Source of the DNA: Thalassomonas actiniarum
GTDB taxonomy: Bacteria > Pseudomonadota > Gammaproteobacteria > Enterobacterales > Alteromonadaceae
DNA: 64,000 nucleotides
Assembly: GCF_000948975.2 (NCBI RefSeq)
Contig: NZ_CP059735.1
Coordinates: forward strand, 930,001-994,000
Direction: 5' to 3'
Position numbers and translations under genes: made by a program. The notes under the pieces are model-generated. The model was given only the letters and a program-made list of their open reading frames with translations, was not told where the DNA came from and searched no databases. Shown piece after piece: positions 53,944 through 62,157 of the stretch; within the stretch, counting starts at the first letter, position 1; the number at the start of each line of letters is the position of its first letter.

Positions 53944-54330
53944 AAAAGTACAACCTAATTATGTGGAGTTATTATTTTGTCGCTTACCTTTGTCATCCTG
54001 TTGATTTGGGTAAGTCCTGCCTGTTGCGCACTTGTTTGATAGGGCATATATGATGCCAAATGTAACCGAGCTGTAATCAAGATATAGGTTTTTGTTGTAA
54101 CTATCTGATTAACATGCCCTTGTTTTTTTTACTGTGTCTGTTTTTCAGAAGAAGTATCAGCGAGCTAAGGCTGAGGCGGCAAGAGTTGCCGCCCGGGCGG
54201 CTTATTGTTGCCATAATTTGATGGAATTGTGAACAGTTTGTATATGCTGTTCATCAGCAACAGTAAGTGAGAGGGATACAGAACCTGAGCCGCCTGCTGA
54301 TCAGGCGGCCCCTATTAACACTTTTGACGA
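53944..54330. other. Gene-free region with hairpin
   Basis: A 387-bp region between two minus-strand genes. It contains a perfect 8-bp hairpin, GCCGCCTG (54289-54296) with CAGGCGGC (54302-54309), just downstream of the lipoprotein stop. No T-tract follows, so its role as terminator is uncertain. The right part near 54170-54200 is GC-rich. Confidence 0.5.
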
Positions 54331-56418
54331 CTACAGCAAATTAAATGACTGCACAAAGCTGGTAACTTGATTGTTTGGCGTGGTTACGGTAATGGTCAAT
54401 ACCCCGGTTTCCGCATTGCCGCCTGCGGCATTAACAATGACAAAATCCAGGCTGCGGGGGAGCGTGGTATTGGGCATGGTCAGGGAGGTGGTGCCTTCTA
54501 TTTCCCCGGCGCTGCTGCTGACGCTAACGCTAGTGTTCATCGGCATGGCCTGTCCGGCAGAGTCGGTAAAGCTGAAGCGGAAACTTTGGCTGCTGCCGTC
54601 GTTAATGTCCGGCAGGCCGTTACCGTTGCCAGATTGATCGGCGAATAAGGTACCAGCACCGTCGGTGAGTTCATAGTCGGCATCTGAACCCGACATAATG
54701 AGGATCATCGCTTTTCTCAGTCTGATTGACCTTTGCTCAGAGCAAGAGCTGCCTTCGCAGCGGGGACCGTTATACAGGCTGTCGGCATCGCTGAAGGCGT
54801 CACTGTTATCGTCGTCATAATAGATTTCCCCGTCATTATATTCACCGTCTTCATTATCGTCGCGCCAGGCTTCCGACATATCGATAAAACCTAGGGCTTC
54901 GCTGCCATGGCTGCCAAAACCTGAATCGACTCCGGTATCTATGATGGCGCTGCCGTCATTGTCGTCGAAGGTATTGTTGCCATTGGTTTCATAAAAAGTT
55001 TCATGTCCCAGGGCGGTGGCCAAAATGGTGACCCTGTGATCGTCCACCCTGTCATTGGCGCTGACCCAGGTAACAAAACAGCTGCCATTGCTGGTGTTGC
55101 AGCTGCCCGGGATATGGCCGCCCTCGGCGGTAAAGGTGACTGTGGTGCCGTCGGGCACCGGGTTGTTGAAGTTGTCTGCCAGCCAGACAGAAATGTTTGA
55201 AGTTACGCCGTTGGTGGTATCGGCCTCCGGGTTAAGTACGCTGGCCGCTATGGTAAAGGAGCTTTGCTCCGGCAGATCGGAAACGATAGATAATAAGTCA
55301 GACTGGGTTTGTACCGGTGTGGCTTGCCCCTCAAAGTCCATGGTGGCTTTGGCGGTGACCCTGACCGAAGTCGGCACGGTACCGGCGTTTACCTGGGTGC
55401 TGATCTCTCCCTGGCTGTTGGTAAAGCCGCTTGTCGGGGTTAAGCTGATGTCACCGACATCGGTATTGAGGCTAAAATTAACTTCTTGCTGTGCCAGGGG
55501 GTTGCCCAGGTCACTGTTGACTCTGAAGGTCAGGGTGGAAAACTCCTGCTTGTCGACCCCGCCGGAGCCCTTGAGGGCGATAGAGCCTGGCTCGGCAGAA
55601 ATAAAGGCGATAGAACCCAGCTGTTCGCCGCTGATATGTATGCTTTGGGAAGCGGTATTGGTGGTGCCGTTGCTGGTAATAGAGGCTATAAGCAAATCGT
55701 CTGTACCGGTGAGCCCGGCGCAGCTGACATCTTCGAAGGTAGCATTGGCCCGGCCATTGCTGCTGACGACTTGGCTTTCTATGGTTGCCTTGGCATTTTC
55801 CACACAGCTGGAGGTGAAGAGCACTGGCGTTGGCTCAGCGATCAAAGCATCATTTTCATCGACCAGGTCGACAGTTAACCCCAGGGTACCGCCGGCACTG
55901 ACGGTATTGTCTGTAAGGGTTAATTTGATCTCACCTTCAATAAAGGTGTTGCTGTCATCGAAATAGCCGATGCGGACGGCGCCGTCGGAAATCACGCTGT
56001 CGGCGGCAATGATCTCATAGTTGAGGCTGTTGTTTTGGCTGCCGGTGCTGGTGTCGGTGTAAGTGGCGGTGAGCACGCCGGCGCCGAGCACGGCATTGCC
56101 TGTTAAGCTCACCGTGGCAATACCATTGTCGTCGGTCAGCGCTGAAGCGGCCGCCAGGGTACCGACTTCCGCGCTATAATTGATAATTTTTCGCACCAGC
56201 GGCTGGTTATCACTGTCAAGCAGCACGCTTGTGACTTGCACGATTTCATCGGCTTTAAACTGGCTGACGGCAATACCGTTTAATAACAGCTCACTGCTCA
56301 GGGAAGGGGCGGAGGTGCTTGTGCCACTGCCGCTATCGTCATTGTCACCTGAGCTGCCGTTACAACCGGTTAAAAGAACCAACCAGGAAAGCATCAGGGC
56401 GAGCGATATTTTTTTCAT
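54331..56418 (-). CDS. Ig-like (Big) domain lipoprotein
   Basis: 695-residue lipoprotein; lipobox LTGC. Multiple bacterial Ig-like (Big-1, invasin-type) domains, about residues 40-140, 155-260, 270-380 and 390-480, each with repeated patterns like NPVPDGTTVTFTAEGGHIPG and SNGRANATF. An acidic insert with DDNEDGEYNDGEIYYDDDNSD (about residues 510-560) could bind calcium. A further domain follows at the C-terminus. Likely an envelope structural or adhesion protein; target unknown. Confidence 0.85.
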   Translation of the reverse strand: MKKISLALMLSWLVLLTGCNGSSGDNDDSGSGTSTSAPSLSSELLLNGIAVSQFKADEIVQVTSVLLDSDNQPLVRKIINYSAEVGTLAAASALTDDNGIATVSLTGNAVLGAGVLTATYTDTSTGSQNNSLNYEIIAADSVISDGAVRIGYFDDSNTFIEGEIKLTLTDNTVSAGGTLGLTVDLVDENDALIAEPTPVLFTSSCVENAKATIESQVVSSNGRANATFEDVSCAGLTGTDDLLIASITSNGTTNTASQSIHISGEQLGSIAFISAEPGSIALKGSGGVDKQEFSTLTFRVNSDLGNPLAQQEVNFSLNTDVGDISLTPTSGFTNSQGEISTQVNAGTVPTSVRVTAKATMDFEGQATPVQTQSDLLSIVSDLPEQSSFTIAASVLNPEADTTNGVTSNISVWLADNFNNPVPDGTTVTFTAEGGHIPGSCNTSNGSCFVTWVSANDRVDDHRVTILATALGHETFYETNGNNTFDDNDGSAIIDTGVDSGFGSHGSEALGFIDMSEAWRDDNEDGEYNDGEIYYDDDNSDAFSDADSLYNGPRCEGSSCSEQRSIRLRKAMILIMSGSDADYELTDGAGTLFADQSGNGNGLPDINDGSSQSFRFSFTDSAGQAMPMNTSVSVSSSAGEIEGTTSLTMPNTTLPRSLDFVIVNAAGGNAETGVLTITVTTPNNQVTSFVQSFNLL

Positions 56419-56578
56419 GCTCTTTTATCCTTAAAAATCTGAGAATTTAACAGCTAGAGAATAAAAGCCAGCCATTAAAAAGTCCATTTTAATTCAATAA
56501 ATTATCATGATCTGTTGTAAGGTTTTCCCGTATTGTCTAAATGCTGTTATTAGGGGAGATGCTGTCCGAGCTATTGCT

Positions 56579-57589
56579 TTATTTATCCAGGCGGTTAAGG
56601 GACTTTTGCTCGCGATAGGCACAAATATTTGCTGCGATACCATCAAGCAGTCTTTGCTGGGCCTGCTCGCTGGCCCAGGCAATATGACCGGTAATTTTCA
56701 ATTTGTTCGGGCCGCAGTCTATCTCGTTGTTTAGCCTGCTTATTAGTAAAGGGTGGTCGGCCGGTGGCGGCTCCTGATCCAGCACATCGAGTACCGCACA
56801 GGCGAGCTCCCCGTTTTTCAGGGCGGCTAGTAGCGCCCGGTTGTCTATCAGATCGCCGCGGGCGGTGTTGATCAGCATGGCTGTTGGTTTCATGTGTTGA
56901 AAGCTTTGCTCATTCATCAAATGTCTGGTGTCGGCCGTTAGCGGGCAATGCAGGCTGACAATATCTGAATGCTGCAGTAAAAAGTCAAAGGTGCAGCGAC
57001 CGGGCCTTAAGCTTTTGGCGCCGGGGCGCTCACCAATTAATACCTTGATATCAAAGGCGGCGGCAATTTTGGCGACCGCCTGGCCCAGGCTGCCGTAACC
57101 GATAATGCCCAGGGTTTTACCGGCAAGCTCGGTAATGGCATTGCCGTGCAGGCAAAAGGTCGGGTTTTGCTGCCACAGGCCGCGCTCGGTGTTGCGATTG
57201 TGGTGGCTGGTCTGGTGAAAGTATTCCAAGATCTGGGCAAAAACATATTGCGCCACCGATGCGTTCGCATAACCGGTAACATTGGTGACGGCAATTCCCT
57301 GGGTACGTGCGGTTGCCAAGTCAATATTGTTGCTGCCGGTGGCGGCGATACAAATTAGTTTTAATTGAGGTAATTGCATCAAAATTGTTTTATCGAGCAC
57401 CACCTTGTTACTGATCACTATATCGGCTTCCCGGCAGCGCTCGACCACCTGTTCGGGTGTGGTGGTGTTATAACAAGTTAGTTTTGTCACCTGGCCGTTA
57501 ATGTTTTTAAGGGCTGTACTTGTGGCGGCAGCCGGGCTATTTGCATTGGCTATGCTGAAGGTTTGCAGATCGAGAAAAACCGCATGCAT
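56579..57589 (-). CDS. D-2-hydroxyacid dehydrogenase
   Basis: NAD-dependent reductase family (glycerate/lactate/hydroxypyruvate type). It is 336 residues. The NAD loop is LGIIGYGSLGQAVAKI; the catalytic Arg lies in NTARGDLID, the Glu in LDQEPP, and the His in TGHIAWAS, all in place. Substrate cannot be set from sequence; glycerate dehydrogenase-like is the best guess. It sits 213 bp beyond the stop of nnrS, on the same strand. Confidence 0.9.
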   Translation of the reverse strand: MHAVFLDLQTFSIANANSPAAATSTALKNINGQVTKLTCYNTTTPEQVVERCREADIVISNKVVLDKTILMQLPQLKLICIAATGSNNIDLATARTQGIAVTNVTGYANASVAQYVFAQILEYFHQTSHHNRNTERGLWQQNPTFCLHGNAITELAGKTLGIIGYGSLGQAVAKIAAAFDIKVLIGERPGAKSLRPGRCTFDFLLQHSDIVSLHCPLTADTRHLMNEQSFQHMKPTAMLINTARGDLIDNRALLAALKNGELACAVLDVLDQEPPPADHPLLISRLNNEIDCGPNKLKITGHIAWASEQAQQRLLDGIAANICAYREQKSLNRLDK

Positions 57590-57802
57590 CTGTTAGGTCT
57601 CTGTTTCTAGTAAAGTGGGGAAGCGAAAGGTTCAGCTTACGGATTTCTCCCCGGCGGGACAAGCGTATTTTTCTGAAAGACAGGAGGGCATCCGGGGGAG
57701 CCGTGATACTAGCCGCTGCGGGGCTGCAAATATCAGGATAAGATATTTGCAGCCTGCCGGCGCTAAGGTTGGGAATGAGATGAAATAAGGGATGAGCAGT
57801 TG

Positions 57803-59008
57803 TTAACCCGGGCGACCATCGGCGCGGGGGGCGGTCAGCATAGGGCCGTATTTGAAAATAAAGGCGCCATAGGCGATAAACCAGCACACGGCACTTAGCT
57901 CAATAAAGTAAAGGGTGTAGGCCGGCGCCCCCCAGGGACCGAACACCCGTAACAGGCTGGAAATACTGATCAGGGCAAAACCATAGGATAAAAGTTTAGG
58001 CGGCATTAATGGCCGGCCGGTATGGCCCAGGCTTACCCGGGAGATCATCGCCAGGATCAAGCCGCCCATGCCGCCTATGGTCAGTAGGTGCCAGACATGG
58101 TTGCTGGGCACTTCTGCAATGATGTAGCTCACCCCCAACAGGATTAAGCCGAACCAGATAAATTTCAGCGCTGCATGTAATGACCATAACAGCGGTACCG
58201 CTAAGGTGATCCACGGGCGCCAGCGCAGCCAGCGGATCCCCTGGAAGACACCGGAAAAAATCAATACGCTGCCGAAAAATACCGGGCTAAAGCCTAGCAG
58301 GGGCTGTAATAACAGGGATAAGGTGGCGATGGCCAGGCTGGCGGTGCAGGCCCTTTCCAGCCAGGGCAGGGGGTCGGCTTTTTTCGTGCCTGTGCCGTTG
58401 GCGGTAAACATAGGGGTAACCCGGCCTGCCATCACCGACATCAACAGGGTCACCAGCAAGACTGCGGTATAGCCGGTGTAGTTGATTAGAAAGGTTTGCG
58501 GATATACCGTAGCCAGATACATTTCCAGGTTGACCAGGGTCAGTACTACCAGCAAGGGAACAAAAAATAAGTTACGGTATTGTTTGATCGCCAGGATAGG
58601 CCGGGCAAGCACTATTGCCACCGCAGGCAAAAAACTGAGATCAATAATGGCGCTTAAGGTATAACCGAGTACATCGGGAAATAACAGCACCAGGCGTCCG
58701 GCGACCCAGAGGGAAAATAAGCCGGTGAGCAGCTTACCCTGCACTCCGCGGATGCCGGTCCAGTTTTGTACCGCCGTTAACAGGAAACCGGCGATAATGG
58801 CACCGGCAAAACCAAATACCATTTCATGGATATGCCACCAGTAACCGCCGGCAAACGGGGTGAAGCTAGTGACTCCCCGGTAAATCAGCACCCAGATAAT
58901 GACACTGAGCACACTGAAAAGTGCGCCAAACAGGAAAAACGGCCGAAAACCAAGACGAAAAAGCGGCTGGATTTGCTGCTCTTTTTGCATATCGGTAATT
59001 TGCATCAT
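57803..59008 (-). CDS. nnrS: NnrS family haem-copper membrane protein
   Basis: NnrS proteins have about 12 membrane helices and help cells resist nitric oxide stress; the known one is a haem- and copper-containing membrane protein. It is 401 residues from ATG 59008, preceded by AAGG (an ATG at 59005 is next to it; the frame reaches TTG 59053 but those residues are atypical). YWWHIHEMVFGFAGAIIAGFLLTAVQNWTG and MISRVSLGHTGRPL are typical and hold conserved His. A palindrome lies upstream at 59159-59180. Confidence 0.93.
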   Translation of the reverse strand: MMQITDMQKEQQIQPLFRLGFRPFFLFGALFSVLSVIIWVLIYRGVTSFTPFAGGYWWHIHEMVFGFAGAIIAGFLLTAVQNWTGIRGVQGKLLTGLFSLWVAGRLVLLFPDVLGYTLSAIIDLSFLPAVAIVLARPILAIKQYRNLFFVPLLVVLTLVNLEMYLATVYPQTFLINYTGYTAVLLVTLLMSVMAGRVTPMFTANGTGTKKADPLPWLERACTASLAIATLSLLLQPLLGFSPVFFGSVLIFSGVFQGIRWLRWRPWITLAVPLLWSLHAALKFIWFGLILLGVSYIIAEVPSNHVWHLLTIGGMGGLILAMISRVSLGHTGRPLMPPKLLSYGFALISISSLLRVFGPWGAPAYTLYFIELSAVCWFIAYGAFIFKYGPMLTAPRADGRPG

Positions 59009-59158
59009 AGATAAAACCTTGCTAATTCTCTTGTGAAAAGCTTTTTTTGACAAAGCTTTTGCACTTCAGCCCTTGCTATGAATATCTGTAAGGGCAAGCC
59101 AAATAGTGGTGTTATTATACGCTTTCGCGATGTAGAAAAACTGATGTGAGATCAAGTT

Positions 59159-59180
59159 ATTTTCATCTTGAGATGAAAAT
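59159..59180. promoter_or_regulatory. 22-bp palindrome upstream of nnrS, candidate operator
   Basis: ATTTTCATCT and AGATGAAAAT are perfect 10-bp arms with a TG centre. It lies in the divergent region between nnrS and the secreted nuclease gene. Its form recalls NsrR-type sites, which share AGATG/CATCT halves, but the spacing is shorter, so the regulator is unknown. Confidence 0.5.
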
Positions 59181-59319
59181 TATTCATCGGAAAAAAGCCG
59201 GGAAAATAACCGTTATGCCTGATGGAGTAATTGACACCCGTGACGGATTATACTGGACATCTTTGCCAAGTGCTTTTATTCTGGCCAGCTTGATAACAGC
59301 ATAATAAAGCGGATTACGA

Positions 59320-60225
59320 GTGAAAAAAGCAGTATTATCTCTGGGGATGGCCATCTCCACTTTATTCCAAGCCGGTGTGGCTCAGGCAGAAGAACTGAAA
59401 TTTGCTTCATGGAACATCGCCTGGTTAGGCTCACATGAATATAATGAACGTAAAGACAGTGATTACCAGCAGCTGGCGCATTATGCGAAAAAACTGAATG
59501 CCGATGTTATTGCCCTGCAGGAAGTTGAAGATGCAAGCTGGGCCCGCAAGGTGTTCGGCGACGACTACGACTATTACTTTTCCACCAAAGACTGGGTGCA
59601 AAGGGTCGGGGTTGCGGTAAAAAAATCCTCAGGTTATGCCGTTAAAGCACAGGAATATAAAGCCCTGGATGTTGGCCGGGTACGTAACGGCATGGACGTT
59701 ACCTTGTCCAAAGGCGACAAAAAAATACAGCTGCTGGCGGTACATTTAAAGTCCGGTTGTTTTGACTCGCCGCTGGATAAAGTAAGTGTCAGCGCGATGC
59801 CGAGCACGTCGAAAAAAGAAGCCAAACGCAAAGAAGCCTGTGAAAAGCTGAGCAAGCAGATTTCGCCGCTGGAAAACTGGATCGACCAAAGGGCGTCAGA
59901 GCAGGTGCCTTTTATTGTCTTAGGTGACTTTAACCGTCGTTTCTCCCGCGACATCGCCCTCAATTACCCGGAAAATCAAGGCCTGTGGCAGGCACTGGAT
60001 GACGAAGGTGCGGAAGATTTATGGACACCGACCGCCACCGCCGATTCGGCGTGCTGGGGCGGTTATTATAAAGATTATATCGACCATATAATCTTTAACC
60101 CGGAAGCGAAAAAACATTATGTGAAAGGTTCTTTCGACCAGCTGGTGTTTGATGAGAAATACAGCCGGGAACTATCACAAACCTTAAGTGATCACTGTCC
60201 GGTTTCCGTGAAGATCAACTTATAG
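59320..60225 (+). CDS. Secreted endonuclease/exonuclease/phosphatase-family protein
   Basis: 301 residues with a signal peptide (MKKAVLSLGMAISTLFQAG, cut near AQA-E). EEP-fold motifs: LKFASWNIAWLG, VIALQEVED (catalytic Glu), LGDFNRRFSR (Asp/Asn) and LSDHCPVSVKI (His). Three or more Cys may form disulfides. Likely an extracellular or periplasmic DNase/phosphodiesterase; substrate cannot be told apart from sequence. Start GTG 59320 after GCGGA. Confidence 0.9.
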   Translation: MKKAVLSLGMAISTLFQAGVAQAEELKFASWNIAWLGSHEYNERKDSDYQQLAHYAKKLNADVIALQEVEDASWARKVFGDDYDYYFSTKDWVQRVGVAVKKSSGYAVKAQEYKALDVGRVRNGMDVTLSKGDKKIQLLAVHLKSGCFDSPLDKVSVSAMPSTSKKEAKRKEACEKLSKQISPLENWIDQRASEQVPFIVLGDFNRRFSRDIALNYPENQGLWQALDDEGAEDLWTPTATADSACWGGYYKDYIDHIIFNPEAKKHYVKGSFDQLVFDEKYSRELSQTLSDHCPVSVKINL

Positions 60226-60256
60226 TTTGTCTTAGGATAAAATTCGTTAATTAAAG

Positions 60257-60291
60257 AAAGGGGAATGAACCAAGTGCTAATTCCCCTTTTT
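60257..60291 (+). terminator. Terminator of the secreted nuclease gene
   Basis: AAAGGGGAAT (60257-60266) pairs with ATTCCCCTTT (60280-60289) over 10 bp, followed by further T. The 51-bp tandem repeats start immediately after it. Confidence 0.85.
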
Positions 60292-60413
60292 ATATACAGG
60301 ATGTATGGTATTTCGCGCTCACACGGATGTGAAAGAGCGAAGATATACAGGATGTATGGTATTTCGCGCTCACACGGATGTGAAAGAGCGAAGATATACA
60401 GGATGTATGGTAT
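60292..60413. repeat. 51-bp tandem repeat, 2.4 copies
   Basis: Two identical copies of 51 bp (60292-60342, 60343-60393) plus a 20-bp partial copy (60394-60413). Each unit carries ATACAGGATGTAT, a perfect 5-bp inverted repeat with a 3-base centre, and an imperfect hairpin between TTCGCGCTC and AGAGCGAA. Because 51 is a multiple of 3, one minus-strand frame stays open, but it has no start or ribosome binding site that I trust, so I do not call a gene. Confidence 0.9.
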
Positions 60414-60453
60414 ATCCAATCACATGTGAACAAGTGCTGATTAGTAGCTCTTG

Positions 60454-60720
60454 CTATTTGCTCAATTCCGTGGGCTTTTCAATTTCATCTAAAGCTTCTT
60501 CCATTTCCAGTGCCAGATCCGCCAGTTTGCCGGTAAGTACGTTTTGTGCGTCGTTCAGGCCGCGGTTATAAAAATATACGCCGATTTTCTCGGCGAAAAA
60601 GTCCAGCAAAAATTCGGCATCGAATTGGCCGAGATCCTGATCAAGTTCTTTTTGAAAATACTTTTGTACCTGGCTGACGATAGTGCTTTTTTCTTCTTCG
60701 GAGAAGGTGATGATGGCCAT
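60454..60720 (-). CDS. DUF2164 family protein
   Basis: 88 residues: ITFSEEEKSTIVSQVQKYFQKELDQDLGQFDAEFLLDFFAEKIG is the family core. Function not established. AGGAAA precedes the start. Lies 26 bp after the YCF48-like gene on the same strand. Confidence 0.85.
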   Translation of the reverse strand: MAIITFSEEEKSTIVSQVQKYFQKELDQDLGQFDAEFLLDFFAEKIGVYFYNRGLNDAQNVLTGKLADLALEMEEALDEIEKPTELSK

Positions 60721-60746
60721 TCAAATTTCCTGTTGTATGAAACGGA

Positions 60747-61826
60747 TTAGTAATTGTGTTTGGCGGCGGTTTTACTCGCCTCTTTATTGGTGAAGTTATC
60801 GGGGGTAAATACTGCCACTTTTCCCTCTGCTCCGGCGGCCAGGATCGTTTGCTTGTTGGCGGCTAAGGTGTAAAAGCCTTGCCGGGAAAACTGCTGCCAG
60901 CTTTGGCCGTGATCATAGGAAATATCTGTGCTGAGTTTGCCTGTTGCCAGGCAGATATTTTTTATGCAACTCATGGCGGTGCGTAAACCGTTTTGACCCG
61001 AGTCCAGGCTTTGCCATTTTCCCTGTTTTAAAGCGGCAATGTTGGGGTAAGTGCCGCCGCGTTTCAGGTAATCTCCTCCCAGGGCAAACAGCTGGTTTTT
61101 GTTATTAACGGCTAAGGCATAGGGCCCGGCGGTTTTTGTTGTCTGGTGCAGGGGCAGCGGCTGCTTTTGCCAACTTGCCCCCAAATCATTTGAGTGGTAT
61201 ACAAAGGCGGACAAGCCGCCGGTGGCAAACCAGATATCTTTTGTCTCGGCTGTGATCAGGGTATTGCCGCTGGCGGCGAAAGCGATTTCGTTTTCCTGTA
61301 TTGCCGGTAACCGCTTTGGATCGACTCTCTGCCAACTCTTGCCCTGATCTTGGGTATGTTCGATAACAAAGTGGCCGCCTACCGGATCCCCGAGCAAGAA
61401 GCCTGTCTGTTCATTGAGAAAAGCAATGGAGTCATAAAAACCTTTTTCATGGCGGTTTTCCCTGAGCAGCTGCCAGCTTTTTCCCTGATCCCGGGTGATG
61501 AGTAGTTTCGACTGGCTGCCTTCCCCGGCAGACATGATAATGGCGGTATTTTCATTGAGTACCGCGATATCCCTAAAATCATGCTGCTTGGCTAACTTGG
61601 GAGAAATATCCGACCAGGTTTTGCCGTTATTTTTGCTGATATAGACCCGGTTTTTCGTGCCTGCCACCCATAAGCTTTTTGCTGTAGCCGCGCTGCTTCT
61701 CAGTGAGGCTTTTACCGGCAACTGGCTTATTTGCCAGTCGGCAACTGCTTTGGCGGATAAAGGGAAAATAAAGCTGCTTAACAGCAACAACAAACCGGTG
61801 CAGTGGAGGGAGGCAGAGCATTTCAT
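60747..61826 (-). CDS. Exported YCF48/BNR-repeat beta-propeller protein
   Basis: 359-residue exported protein with a signal peptide (cut after SAKA). Repeated GKTW/GKSW motifs (SKNNGKTWSDIS, TRDQGKSWQLLR, TQDQGKSWQRVD, SYDHGQSWQQFS) mark a BNR or YCF48-like propeller. Related proteins assemble or bind other proteins; the role here is unknown. ATG 61826 follows GGAAAG. Confidence 0.87.
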   Translation of the reverse strand: MKCSASLHCTGLLLLLSSFIFPLSAKAVADWQISQLPVKASLRSSAATAKSLWVAGTKNRVYISKNNGKTWSDISPKLAKQHDFRDIAVLNENTAIIMSAGEGSQSKLLITRDQGKSWQLLRENRHEKGFYDSIAFLNEQTGFLLGDPVGGHFVIEHTQDQGKSWQRVDPKRLPAIQENEIAFAASGNTLITAETKDIWFATGGLSAFVYHSNDLGASWQKQPLPLHQTTKTAGPYALAVNNKNQLFALGGDYLKRGGTYPNIAALKQGKWQSLDSGQNGLRTAMSCIKNICLATGKLSTDISYDHGQSWQQFSRQGFYTLAANKQTILAAGAEGKVAVFTPDNFTNKEASKTAAKHNY

Positions 61827-62157
61827 GTTAGCGGACTTTCCTTGAGCCTAAGCTTTAGCGATATCGACTCCGCCACTATTCATAATAATTAAATAATAAA
61901 CAAGTACTTTTATGATTTTACTTTTAACAAGGCCAGGCCGGGGGAAAATAACAGTCAAGCATGAGTAAGCCTGGTTGTGTTATTGCTGCTGGAATACGCC
62001 TTTGCCCAACAGATAATCAATTATAGTTATAACCAGGCCATTTTTATCACTTAAAAGTTTTAAATATAAATTAGATTCTTTTGTTATAAGTGGATAGAAT
62101 GACCCGATATATTCAACGTTGAATTGTTTCTTTATTTAACCAATAAAAGTATTTCTT
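61827..62157. other. Gene-free divergent region with a 14-bp palindrome
   Basis: A 331-bp AT-rich spacer between two divergent genes. ATTCAACGTTGAAT at 62111-62124 is a perfect 14-bp palindrome, 34 bp before the desulfurase-fusion start, and is a candidate operator. No other structure is evident. Confidence 0.5.

Noticed and set aside
59141-59158. FNR/NNR-like site (CTGATGTGAGATCAAG) before nnrS
   Set aside because: The spacing is 5 bases, not 4, between half-sites; not a valid FNR box.
60192-60419. Minus-strand frame of 75 codons across the tandem repeats
   Set aside because: It is open only because the repeat is a multiple of 3 and has no reliable start; overlaps the nuclease 3' end.
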